Below are positions 27,272-37,231 of a stretch of 64,000 bases of DNA, one piece after another. Under the pieces are notes generated by a model. That model was given only the letters and a program-made list of their open reading frames with translations, was not told the DNA's origin and did not search any database. The stretch is from Phytophthora quininea (taxonomy: Eukaryota > Oomycota > Peronosporomycetes > Peronosporales > Peronosporaceae). The stretch lies in NCBI GenBank assembly GCA_011947345.1, contig JAAVTG010000531.1, forward strand, positions 558,001-622,000, given 5' to 3'. The position numbers and the translations under genes were made by a program. Positions within the stretch are counted from its first letter, which is position 1, and each line of letters starts with the position of its first letter.

Positions 27272-27674
27272 TTAGCTTGTACAGACAATGAGTAACGTGA
27301 TAAATGCGACGAGAAAGCTAATGGAGCAGATCGTGGCGAAGACCGGGAACTTGTGTCTGCGGTCTGTGACCTTGACGAGCTGCTCTGGCGGCTCCGCTGC
27401 GTTGGTTTGCACTCCAGCGTAGTCGGCATGCTCGATCTATAAAACAATAAGGCTAATTTGATGAGCAAATGCCACTGCATCACCTCACAGATCCACCTAC
27501 CGTGTAGTCGGGGATAATTGTCGTGTCGATCGCCGTCAGATCTACCGCGTCTTGATCCCATCCGCCGAGTGCAATCGCTTCAGTTTGATTGGTTTGAACT
27601 GCATCCAATTGCTTCTCTCCAGAAGGAGTAGCCTCTATCAGAAACAGCAGACACACACCCAACAGCAACTGCAT
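27272..27674 (-). CDS. Small type I membrane protein with signal peptide
   Basis: Two exons (27501-27674 and 27272-27436, 64-bp intron) join in phase 0 to 112 residues. The N terminus MQLLLGVCLLFLIEATPSG is a clear signal peptide. The lumenal/extracellular part is acidic (WDQDAVDLTAIDTTIIPDY). After HADYAGVQTNAAEPPEQL and the basic stop-transfer-like TDRRHKFP comes one membrane helix, VFATICSISFLVAFITLLIV, ending CTS. No RXLR or other effector motif is present. Family unknown; the ATG at 27674 is the only sensible start. It shares the interval 27675-27851 with the divergent LSH gene. Confidence 0.7.
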
Positions 27675-27851
27675 TGGGCATGTATGTCATCGACTGCAAG
27701 ACACCAGGAAAAGCTCATTCATGAAACGACGCAGACCCTTCACAAGGCTACATTTTAATTTTCAGCCAATCATCGGAGTTCCCGCTTGTTTTCTGCAACT
27801 CGCCTGGTCCAACCGCTCATTCCGCAATTTGCCATCCAGCAGGCACACAAC

Positions 27852-30077
27852 ATGGTGGCGAGTGCGTTCCCTGACGATGCAGTAGCGCAGCAGCACGTGC
27901 CGGACTTGGCTGCGATGCAGAAGGTCGAGGATGAGGAGCGTGAGGCTCGCGAAGCCCAGCAGGCGCAACAGGCTTCTGCGAAGCCCGTGGAAGTGACGGG
28001 CGAGAAGATCGCCAAGCTCGACTCGCTGCTGGAGAAGGCCAGTCTCTACTCGAGCTTCCTGTCCTCCAACATGGACAACGCGGCCACGGTGGTGGACACT
28101 CCAGCACAGAAAGACACTGCCCCCGCCAAGGGCAAGCGCAAGCGCGGGAAGCAGACAGACGTCAAGCACAAGAAGGCCAAGACGGGCGTCGACAAACTCC
28201 GGGAAGTGCAGGAGGACGCAGCGCTGGACACGCGACAGCAACCGCAGAAGGTGCAGTTCAAGCAGCCCAAGCTGCTCACGGGCGGCACGTTGCGCGACTA
28301 CCAGCTAGACGGCATCCGCTGGCTGTGCAACCTCTTTGAGAATGGGTTGAACGGCATTCTGGCCGATGAGATGGGTCTGGGCAAAACGATCCAGGTGATT
28401 GGACTACTGGCTCACCTCAAGGCACTGGGGGTGAGAGGGCCGCACCTGATTGTGGCGCCGCTGTCTACGCTAGTGAACTGGGCCACTGAGTTCCGGAAAT
28501 GGGCGCCGACCATGCCCGTGTTTGTGTACCACGGCAATAAGCAGGAACGCCGCGAGATGCGACGCAAACACTTGAACCGCAAGCGCATGCACGACGTGGA
28601 CTTCCCCGTGATCATTTCGTCGTACGAGATGATGCTTGCAGACGCGAGGACTTTTGCTGGTGTGGGGTTTGTGTGGAAGTACATGGTGATTGACGAGGGT
28701 CATCGCTTGAAAAACATGAACTGTCTTCTCGTGAAGGAGCTTAAACGTGCTCGATCGGAAAACAGGCTGCTGCTGACGGGTACTCCACTGCAGAACAACC
28801 TCACGGAGCTGTGGTCATTGCTGAATTTCATTCTGCCGGATGTCTTTGACGATCTGGACTTGTTTGAGAGCTGGTTCTCGTTCACTCACGATGCAGCTGC
28901 GACGGCTGCTGCAAACAATGAAGAGATTGCAGCACAAGACGTCCTTCATGGTGAGAAGAAGCTGGAGGTCATCACCAAATTGCACGAAATTTTGCGTCCG
29001 TTCTTGTTACGCCGACTGAAGGTCGATGTAGTGGAAGAGATGCCCTCCAAGACGGAGATCTTCGTGTATTGCCCTATGACTGAGCTGCAACGCACTTACC
29101 AAAAGATGATTCAAGATGGTACACTTGCTCAGGCAATGGAGGCAAAGTATGGGCAATTTCAGGCACGGCAAGCATTCAAAACGAAAACGTTGAGGAATCG
29201 AATGATGCAGCAGCGAAAGTGCTCTCTCCACCCATTTCTTTTCGACGAAGAGCTTGGTCCAGCCGGACAGGTGACAACGGACGAAAAGATTGTGCGCGTG
29301 TCGGGAAAGATGATGGTGCTGGACAAAATGCTGCGAGAGCTGAAGCGCAAGGGACATAAGGTCCTTATCTTCAGTCAGATGACAAAGATGCTCGACATTT
29401 TGGAAGACTACATCATAATGCGCGACTACAACTACTGCCGCTTAGACGGCAGCACGCACCTCAATGAACGCGTTGAGCAGATGGAGAAGTTCAACAAGGT
29501 ATCTGCCGGAGAAGTGTCGACAAACGATGACGATAACGTATTTATCTTCATGCTATCCACACGAGCTGGTGGTCTTGGCATTAACCTCATCGCTGCCGAT
29601 ACTGTCATATTCTTCGACTCAGACTGGAACCCGCAGCAGGATAACCAAGCGATGGACCGCTGCCATCGTATCGGTCAGAAGCGAGAAATCATCGTGTACC
29701 GCCTCGTGTCTGAGAACTCTTTTGAGGACCGTATGAACCAGCGCTCGCTTGAGAAGCGTAAGCTTGAGCGTGTCATTATTCAGAGAGGTGAATTCAAGCA
29801 GATGAAAAATGGTCCGGACAAAGAGACGTCCCTCACGAACGCTGAGCTGGAGGCACTTCTAAAAGATGATGTCGAAAGCCGAGCAGGTGTTGAGAGTGGT
29901 GGCATTCCTGACGACGAACTGGATCACATTTTGGATCGCGACTTAGTCGTCAAGAGCTTCGTGAACCATTCGCAAGACGAGCAAGCAAACACACGAAATG
30001 GTTTGCTCAGTTTCAAAGGCAAAGGTTACGAAGTTGCGGAGAATGCACCCACGTCAACCATGGAGAGCTTCTCGTAG
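27852..30077 (+). CDS. SNF2 chromatin remodeller of the LSH/HELLS/DDM1 subfamily
   Basis: Single-exon 741-residue ATPase starting at MVASAFPDDAVAQQ; an upstream TTG-initiated extension is not a credible start. Helicase motifs in order: RDYQLDGIRWLCNLFENGLN, Walker A DEMGLGKT, APLSTLVNW, DEGHRLKN (DExH box), LTGTPLQNN, then the C-terminal lobe KVLIFSQMTKMLDILEDYI, YNYCRLDGST, LSTRAGGLGINLIAADTVIF and DRCHRIGQKREIIVYRL. The spacing and the LSH-typical FEDRMNQRSLEKRKLERVII place it with LSH/DDM1, which remodels nucleosomes for heterochromatin and, in plants and animals, maintenance DNA methylation. A CCAAT box (CAGCCAATCATC, 27762-27773) lies upstream. Its 3' end overlaps the convergent malate synthase reading by 24 bases. 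Confidence 0.94.
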   Translation: MVASAFPDDAVAQQHVPDLAAMQKVEDEEREAREAQQAQQASAKPVEVTGEKIAKLDSLLEKASLYSSFLSSNMDNAATVVDTPAQKDTAPAKGKRKRGKQTDVKHKKAKTGVDKLREVQEDAALDTRQQPQKVQFKQPKLLTGGTLRDYQLDGIRWLCNLFENGLNGILADEMGLGKTIQVIGLLAHLKALGVRGPHLIVAPLSTLVNWATEFRKWAPTMPVFVYHGNKQERREMRRKHLNRKRMHDVDFPVIISSYEMMLADARTFAGVGFVWKYMVIDEGHRLKNMNCLLVKELKRARSENRLLLTGTPLQNNLTELWSLLNFILPDVFDDLDLFESWFSFTHDAAATAAANNEEIAAQDVLHGEKKLEVITKLHEILRPFLLRRLKVDVVEEMPSKTEIFVYCPMTELQRTYQKMIQDGTLAQAMEAKYGQFQARQAFKTKTLRNRMMQQRKCSLHPFLFDEELGPAGQVTTDEKIVRVSGKMMVLDKMLRELKRKGHKVLIFSQMTKMLDILEDYIIMRDYNYCRLDGSTHLNERVEQMEKFNKVSAGEVSTNDDDNVFIFMLSTRAGGLGINLIAADTVIFFDSDWNPQQDNQAMDRCHRIGQKREIIVYRLVSENSFEDRMNQRSLEKRKLERVIIQRGEFKQMKNGPDKETSLTNAELEALLKDDVESRAGVESGGIPDDELDHILDRDLVVKSFVNHSQDEQANTRNGLLSFKGKGYEVAENAPTSTMESFS

Positions 30078-32333
30078 ATTGTGTACAGCAAGTGATGGCG
30101 TTTTGATCGTTAAGCGAAGTAACATAGCTCCTTTCTCCATAGTCTCCTTATTTCTTGAGTGTAGGCTGAGAATTTTCATCAACGGCTCTTGCTCTTGGAG
30201 GAACGTCGTGATGAAAGCAGGTGGTGAACGCATCGTGGATAAAAGGAATACGAAGTGGCCGGCGGCGTCAAGATACACAGGCGAATGGCGTTGCGCTTGG
30301 ATTTCTTCTAGCACCACTTTCGACAGCATGGCTTTAACAAGTCTGTGGAAAATCACACAACAACATCAGTTAGTATCGATGCCTGAACGAATCTGTGCGA
30401 GCACTTACGAAGCATCGATTTGTTGCCCATCGGGAGCAACAGGGACTCCATGGTGGACCCATTGCCACAACTGCGCACGAGAAATCTCAGCCGTGGCGGA
30501 GTCTTCAACACACCCGTTTACAACGGCAGTGCCACGTCCGTACAGCCAGTGAAGGACGTACGCAAGAGCAACGCGCACGTTCGATTCTACCGAATGTAGA
30601 GTTACAGCTCCCGCTGGCAAGGTTAGGAGCTTCTGAGAAAAGAATTCTTCATCAACGGACCCGACTACGGTATCCTTGCTGGTTTTGTGAGCTTCGGAGA
30701 AGATTTCCTGCACCGGACGAACGAGCGCCAAGTCGTACACAAGCGCACCGTCAGAACCAGCAAGGGCTTCCATTCTCTTGCCAGATCGAGCCTTCTCGAC
30801 TACTTGATCACGCGTTATCTCTGGCGGAAGTTCGGCAAGAACAAACGGCACCATTCCGGTTGTCGCCGGTGCATTACGGCGCTTACACGTGAGAATCAGC
30901 AGCTCCACGTAGTATCTACAAGCACGAAAATGCGCTGTTAGAAAAATATATGACAAATGACGTGAAACACTGTACCTGAGAAAGTCAGATTTCATCGAGA
31001 CGTATTGCTGGCGATCAGGCAGCAAGCAGTCCGAACGGTGGCGAAAGTTGGTCACGATAGATGCCGTGTAATCCCACATGCCGCAGTTTAGACCGGAAGA
31101 GTGATGGCGTAGCTCAAACAGAATCTCGTCCATTTCGAATGCTGCAAAAATGTTCTCAATCAGCACGGTTGCTTTGATGATACCCTGCAGGAGAAGTTTC
31201 AAGTGCATGGATCAATAACTCCGTAAACAATACGGAGACCACAAGGCCATCAAAACCTTTGGGAGTCCCAGCTTCTCTTCAGTGGCTTCGAATATTTTTC
31301 TCCATAACTTGGCTTCAGTGTATCCTTCCAACTGCAATTTGGTGTAGTCGTTAGAAATGTCTTGAGAATACACATAAAAATGATATTACCTTGGGCAGAT
31401 ACAAGAATGGCCCTGTACCATTGTCGAAAAGGTACTTACCGCTGAAGACACACATCGCCGATCATTAGTGTACGTCAGCTAACCCGCTAGACCTTTTACT
31501 CACTTGTGGAGAAGGTGTATAGCAAAGTCAAACAGAGCGCCTGACACAACATTCCCGTTCACTACAACATGCTACAAGAAGAAAACACGTTAACAACAGC
31601 ACAATTCGGTCAAGAATTGATTTACAGCCGTACCGGTTCCTCCATATTCCATGCTCTCGGGCGGACAACAAGCAGTGCAGGATCATCCACGAGTCTTCGA
31701 CCCGATGACGTCAGCATTCCTCGAGCAGCTTGAATGATGTTGAAGTGACCAAAAGAGTATTATTCCACGTGGGGCAGTGTCCGTCATCGAAATCAACTTG
31801 CACGCCCTAACAAATCAACTTAGTACATCAACTAAAACGGCCTATTCGGATATCTTTTACCTGTGCCCCCGAGTTCAGAGCATTGAACAAGAGCTCACGG
31901 TCTGCAGGCGACACATCGCCAACATCCACCCGTCGATCTAGCAGCTTCTTCGGCTGAGGGTCAATCTTCCAGTTCGGGTCCTCTCGAATCGTACGCGTCT
32001 CCTCCAGGAAATGAGGCATCAGTCCTGCTGCTCCGTCGCCAATCTCCTCGCTTGGCGTCTCGTGTGCAGCTGTCGTCACCACCACGAAACAATCAGTCCA
32101 ATATTCATATTCACAGCAAATAGTTGTGGAACTGCAAACACCTGCTCGATATCTTCCTGGAATTCTGCGGCCAAGTCTCCAACAAACTCCACCGACGCAG
32201 GAGTCAGCACCGTATCGTACACGTGCTGTGGACACTCGACATCTCTGGGTGCAACGAACATATTGACAGATTGCTCAATTGAAGAGCTTGCAGACGCGCT
32301 CAACTGCGCCTGCAAACGACTAATGCGCTTCAT
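30054..32333 (-). CDS. Malate synthase (glyoxylate cycle)
   Basis: Condenses glyoxylate and acetyl-CoA to malate, allowing growth on fatty acids and acetate; it pairs logically with the gluconeogenic PEPCK genes next door. Exon 1 (32142-32333) begins MKRISRLQAQLSASASSSIE. Later exons carry PHFLEETRTIREDPNWKI, LFNALNSGAQ, DFDDGHCPTWNN, GHFNIIQAARGML, YLFDNGTGPFLYLPK, and the family signature LRHHSSGLNCGMWDY. The A4 run at 31751-31754 lacks one base relative to the conserved reading, and a second possible single-base loss lies near 32025. The C terminus is uncertain; the open frame runs to a stop at 30054-30056, inside the LSH gene's 3' end. The last exon (LVKAMLSKVVLEEIQAQ) is less conserved. 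Confidence 0.85.
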
Positions 32334-32461
32334 CGCTATCGTCCGAGGAAGTCAGGAAGTGGTTCCGTATTTTTGCATTCACTCTTCACTACCGCGTGAC
32401 GTTGGGCTACGTCATCCGAGGCCTCTCATTGGCCGAAAAACGAGACTATCACTGGAAGCCG

Positions 32462-34061
32462 ATGGAGCTCGAGTGCCGGGTCCGGCTGGTGTTCGCGGAC
32501 GAACTGGGGCGCCATGTGCAGCGGCGACGCGGGTTCTCGTCGTGTTGGTATTTGATCTCTCGAGATGTGAAGCTGGTGGGCGACTTGGCGCATCTGCTGC
32601 TGCGAGAGTTCTCGCTTGGCGAGAGATGTCCGATGGGACTGGAGCTGCGACTGGAAGATCTGCCGGTGCTAGCCACGCAGAGCATCCGCGTGGTGAGAGA
32701 CAACGATACGATTCAAGTGCAATGTCCGTCGGTGGAAGAGGAAAGCAGCAGTGAGGAAGAGGAAGCAAGGAAGGTGGCTCGTGGCAAAAGAAAGCCGCTG
32801 CAAAACGTGGGATGCGCCGACTCAAGAGACCAGCCAAGAAGAGGACCAAGCTGCCTTCTCAGATAGTGTTGGGGGTAGCAGTAGCTCTAGCAGCAGCTCC
32901 AGTAGCTCAAGCAGTTCCAGTTCCAGCGACGACTTTGACTCCAGTGACAGTTCCAGTTGCTCCAGCTCGAGTAGTAGCGATTCGGAAGATATTGCCTCGG
33001 CAAGAGTGAAGCAGAAACACCCGACAACTCGCTTTGTCTCGAAAAAGCATCCAACGACAAACGGGAATGGAGCTGCGCCAGTGACAGCAAATGGATCTGC
33101 AGCTACAACAGAGGCAAACGGAGCGGGGATGGAGGAAAAGGGGCCCCGCAGAAAGCGTCGTAGATTGAGAAATCGACCTCGGAAAAATGCTCAAGGGTCA
33201 GTAAATGGCAGTGATGACAAGGTAGTGTCGGATGTATCGAATACTACTGCTCGATCTGAAGGAATGGCTTTCATAGAGGAAATGAGGCCGAACCACGTGG
33301 ATTTCCTCGTTCGAAGGACACGTCCATTTTGACGAAGCATCTGGGAAGCAGGTACTAGCGGGGCATGACCAAGAGCAAACCAAAACTGGTAGCTGGGAAG
33401 CTCGACGCTCCACCCCACCAGAATTGTCCAAGTATGGTCCGTCTTCATCGATCGACAAACAACGCGATTCTAGCATTACCCAATCAGAGCCTCCCAACCA
33501 AGTCGATGTAGATGAAAAGACACGAGCAACACTGCCCGAGGCGAAAATCCAAGGATAAGTATGAAGAGCGATGGAAGAGGCCGTACGAAATTGTCGCGAC
33601 AGTGTTTGGCAAGGATTCCAAGGAATCAAGTGGCCCTAAGTCCCAGAGTGCGGTACGTTGCTTTTGCTTCTAAGTAATGATTCTTTCTTCTAACTTTGTT
33701 ACTATACCTGACGCAGGATATCACAAAGCGTTTGGCTTCCTACCCCACTGCATCATCTCCTCGTTTTCAAGAGAAAGATGTAATCGCCTTCAAGACATTA
33801 ACGCTATGTCTTGAAACTTGCCAACCAATAGTTAGTGATTGGCAGTGCGGTGAAGTGCAGAGCGCTGGCTCTGGCAGTACAATCGACTTAGTAACCTGGA
33901 CGCTTGAAATCGGCAGCTCGAGCAACAGTGCGCCAGTGAATTTCCATGAGTCCCCAAGCAGCGAACAGCGTGCTGTCCAGGTTAACGAGATCAGTGAGTT
34001 GCGATACTTGAGCGGGCCCAGCTACCTGTCGCTCAAGACACCGGCTACTAGTAGAACTTGA
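32462..34061 (+). CDS. Coilin homologue (Cajal body marker), frame interrupted
   Basis: The N-terminal coilin domain is clear: MELECRVRLVFADELG, GFSSCWYLISRDVKLVGDLA, then LELRLEDLPVLATQSIRVVR with the conserved RDND. A basic segment, a long Ser/Asp/Glu tract (about 32877-32990) and the HVHFDEASGKQ-type motif follow. The Tudor-like C-terminal domain has WKRPYEIVATVFGKD, then after an intron (about 33655-33718) FQEKDVIAFKTLTL and SDWQCGEVQSAGSG. Coilin scaffolds Cajal bodies for snRNP maturation. Reading requires frame changes at A4 32801-32804 and G5 32871-32875 (each one missing base) and two more near 33290 and 33535. The gene may be an ageing copy or carry sequence errors. A truncated relative lies mirror-wise at 45614-46138. 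Confidence 0.75.
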
Positions 34062-34087
34062 GTTGGTTTGTGAGAATAAAATCTGGA

Positions 34088-34281
34088 TGAGCTGCATCGG
34101 GTTGCCGCGGATCTACGAGATGCCGGTGCGGCTGGAGCCCACGACCAGCTTCTCGATGACTAAGTGGTTGCTAGATGTATTGAAGACGATAAACCTGGTG
34201 CCAGATAGACTGTGTGTTGCTTGCTGGAAGGGAAACCAAGCTGAATATTGTTTTGCTTGTCAACGATCTTTCGATAGCTAG
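34088..34281 (+). pseudogene. 3'-end fragment of gene E (left outer remnant)
   Basis: AGCTGCATCGGGTTGCCGCG onward matches the last ~30 codons of gene E (SCIGLPRIYEMPVRLEPTTS) and continues into the native C-terminal extension WLLDVLKTINLVPDRLC to a stop near 34279. It begins only about 25 bases after the coilin stop and sits tail-to-tail with PEPCK copy 1. It is the same junction as PEPCK 2 with gene E2 near 40810-41000, so it shows that another gene E copy once lay here. Confidence 0.8.
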
Positions 34282-34587
34282 CGCCAGCCAATCACTGCCA
34301 AGATCTGAGCCCACTTCAACTTCAACTCTTTGGGTCGCCTTCCTGTGGCAACCAACGAACAAGAACAAAACTCCTGCAGCACGGAGTCCTGCCATTTCCG
34401 GACCAAAACACACACCGTTGAACGTATTGCTTAAGGACCTTCCTGCTGTATCAATCGCTGCTCTCGTTTTCCTTTGTTTAATTCGGGTTTATCAAGACTA
34501 CATGCACGGAAAACAGTGCAACCAAACTACTCCACAACTGTACTAACCGCCTGCCGACGCAGACACCAAAGCCGCCGACGCCGCCGC

Positions 34588-36190
34588 TTACACGCTCGGG
34601 CCGTACACCGACAGGTCGTTGCCCGGCAGGATGAACTGCTTGAAGTTCTCCTTGAACGACTTGGCCAGCTTGAGCGCCGTGGCGTCGAACGCGTCCTTGT
34701 CGGTCCACGAGTCCTTGGGGTTCAGGATCTCCGACGGCACGCCCTCCACCGCCGTGGGGATCTCGAAGCCGAACAGCGGGTCCTTCACGAACGTGGCCTC
34801 GTTGATGCTGCCGTCCAGCACCGCGTCCACGCACTTGCGCGTGAACGGCAGCTTCATGCGCTTGCCCACGCCGTACACGCCGCCCGTCCAGCCCGTGTTG
34901 ATCAGGTACACGTGCGTGTTGTGCTCCTGCAGCTTCTTCTTGAGCAGGTCCGCGTACCGGGTCGGGTGCAGCGTCATGAAGGCCGCGCCGAAGCACGTCG
35001 AGAAGGTGGCCTGCGGCTCCGTGATGCCGCGCTCCGTGCCCGCCACCTTGGCCGTGTAGCCCGACAGGAAGTGGTACTGCGCCTGGCCTGCCGACAGCTT
35101 CGACACGGGCGGCAGCACGCCGTACGCGTCGCACGTGAGGAAGATGACGGCGTTCGGGTGGTTGCCGCGCGAGTTGGGCTGGTGGTGCGGGATGTGGTAG
35201 ATCGGGTACGACACGCGGCCGTTCTCCGTCTTGCTCGAGTTGAAGTAGTCGGGCTCGTTGCTGGCGTCGATCCAGACGTTCTCCAGCATGGCGTTGGGGC
35301 GGATGGCGTTGAAGATGTCCGGCTCGTTCTCCTTGCTCAGGTCGATGGTCTTGGCGTAACAGCCGCCCTCGAAGTTGAACACGCCCTCGTCGTCCCAGCC
35401 GTGCTCGTCGTCGCCGATCAGCTCGCGCTTCGGGTCGGCCGACAGCGTCGTCTTGCCCGTGCCCGACAGCCCGAAGAAGATGGCCGTGTCGCCGGCCTTG
35501 CCGATGTTGGCCGACGCGTGCATGGCCATCACGCCGTTCAGCGGCAGGTAGTAGTTCATCATCGAGAAGATGCCCTTCTTCATCTCGCCGCCGTAGAACG
35601 TGCCGCCGATGATGGCCATGTGCTTCTCGATGTTGAAGATGACGAACACCTCCGAGTGCAGGCCGTGCGCCTGCCAGTCCTCGTCCACGATGTTGCACGC
35701 GTTGATGACCGTGAAGTCGGCGTCGAAGTTCTGCGCCACGCTCTCGAACTCGGGCCGGATGAACATGTTGGTCACGAAGTGGTGCTGCCACGCCAGCTCC
35801 GTGACCACGCACCTTGAGGCGCGACTTCTCGTTCACGCCGCAGTGGCCGTCGAACACGTACATGCGGTCCACCGAGCTAAAGTGCTTGGCGGCCTTGGCG
35901 TACAGCGCGTCGAAGACCTCGGGCGTCGTGGGCTGGTTGATCGAGCCCCACCAGACGTTGTCCTGCGACGGCGCCTGCTTGACGATGAACTTGTCCTTGG
36001 GCGAGCGGCCCGTGAACTTGCCCGTGTCCACGGCGAACGTGCCGTTGGCCACGAACGAGCCCTCGTTGAACTGCTTCTCGTGGTCGGCGAGCTGCTCATA
36101 TGTCAGGTTGTGGAACACCTTGCAGTCGTTCTGGATGCCCAGCGCGCCCATGTTCAGGGCCGCCGTCGTGGTCTCGTGGGTCGCCGCCAT
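34588..36190 (-). pseudogene. pckA: ATP-dependent PEP carboxykinase, copy 1, with 2-base deletion
   Basis: Same gene as copies 2 and 3, but 1,603 bp long instead of 1,605. A CG dinucleotide is missing between 35810 and 35811 (minus strand AAGGTGCG-TGGTCACG against AAGGTGCGCGTGGTC). The shift falls after residue ~126 (NEKSRLKVR) and would truncate the enzyme before the whole catalytic core, including the P-loop GLSGTGKTT. The downstream frame remains fully open for 406 codons to the normal end (DLSVYGPSV). That, and only a few substitutions from the other copies, means the break is very recent or a sequencing error. Its promoter region is complete. Confidence 0.75.
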
Positions 36191-37231
36191 GGTTTGTGTT
36201 GGGAGGTGTTGGAACGAAGAGACTTGACTTGCTCGGGTCACTGCCAAATGGGAAATGAGGCTTGTTGGACCAAGGACAAGCTCTGGCACGCCGTGATCAT
36301 GTGCAAGGCGGTGGTGGGGGCAAGGCGAACGTCCGGCGAGAAGAAAACCCTGGCGCTCGCGCCACCTGCCCTGCATTTCCTGCTTGGTCGTTGCCGCGGC
36401 TGCCGCTCGGTGACGCGCCGCCGTAGGCGGTGACAGCTTGGCGAACGGTCGCGCCGCGTCTCTGGTGTCGAGCGGAGAGACAATCTCGGCTAAGTATACG
36501 GTCTGGTTGCACTTGTGGACGCTTTTGCGTGCGAGGACCGGGCACCAACTGTTAAACGATACCTAACCGAGACTGGCGCCGGTGAAAAGGAGCCACCCAT
36601 GAATTCCTGTCCGGCAGTGCCTCGGTTGCCAAAGTCTCCGTTCCTCCGGGCCCGCACGTGTCTCGACGCAGAACCTCTCGACGTAGCACCATCTAGGGCG
36701 CATTGGTCTTGGGAACACTTACGCCCGCGGTGATCAACGCAGCGGCCCCGCGGAAGCGCTGCATGGAGACGAGGGCTCCGTCACCATACCTACCGGAGCT
36801 GTTCGCGGTGACGTTTCCCTGTCATGGCGCGTGTTTCGCGCTGGCCCGTCCCGTGCACAAAGAGCAGCCCTGTGACGCGCCAACACTTCAACGTCCAGAC
36901 CAAAAGCAAATAGGTGCGACCAAAAGACCAAGCAGAAAGACCGACTACGGTTTGTGCAGGTGGTGGTGGCGGGTCGGCGCTGCTAACTAGCCTGCCTGCC
37001 TGCATGCCTGCTTGCAAGCTTCGGTCGACGCAGCGCCGCGCTCCGGTGTCCGACACCGCGTCGGGGGCCGCTGCGACAAAAGATAGGTTCGTTCTGAGGA
37101 CGGCGCATGTCGGCGCAGCTATTTTCGAGCGACTTTGCATGCTCATGCGATGAAGAAGACGAGGTGCTCGATTGCTCGGCGCGCTTCCGCTTCTTCACGC
37201 CGCATCAAGCGCTAGCGACGGACGGGCGCTG
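36191..37231. promoter_or_regulatory. Divergent promoter region of PEPCK 1 and gene E1
   Basis: A 1.04-kb interval between divergent starts, duplicated at 42395-43439. The PEPCK core promoter on the minus strand contains CCTCATTTCCCATTTGG (about 36243-36259), a near match to the oomycete initiator, about 55 bases before the ATG. The interval is GC-rich with short simple runs such as (GCCT)n near 36990-37010 and GGTGGTGGTGG near 36960. No other ORF is supported within it. Confidence 0.5.

Noticed and set aside
27786..27851. Upstream extension of the LSH reading frame
   Set aside because: It would have to start at TTG; the first ATG in frame is 27852 and precedes the conserved region.
32877..32990. 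Ser-codon tract as a satellite or microsatellite
   Set aside because: It uses mixed serine codons within the coilin reading frame and matches the Ser-rich linker typical of coilins.
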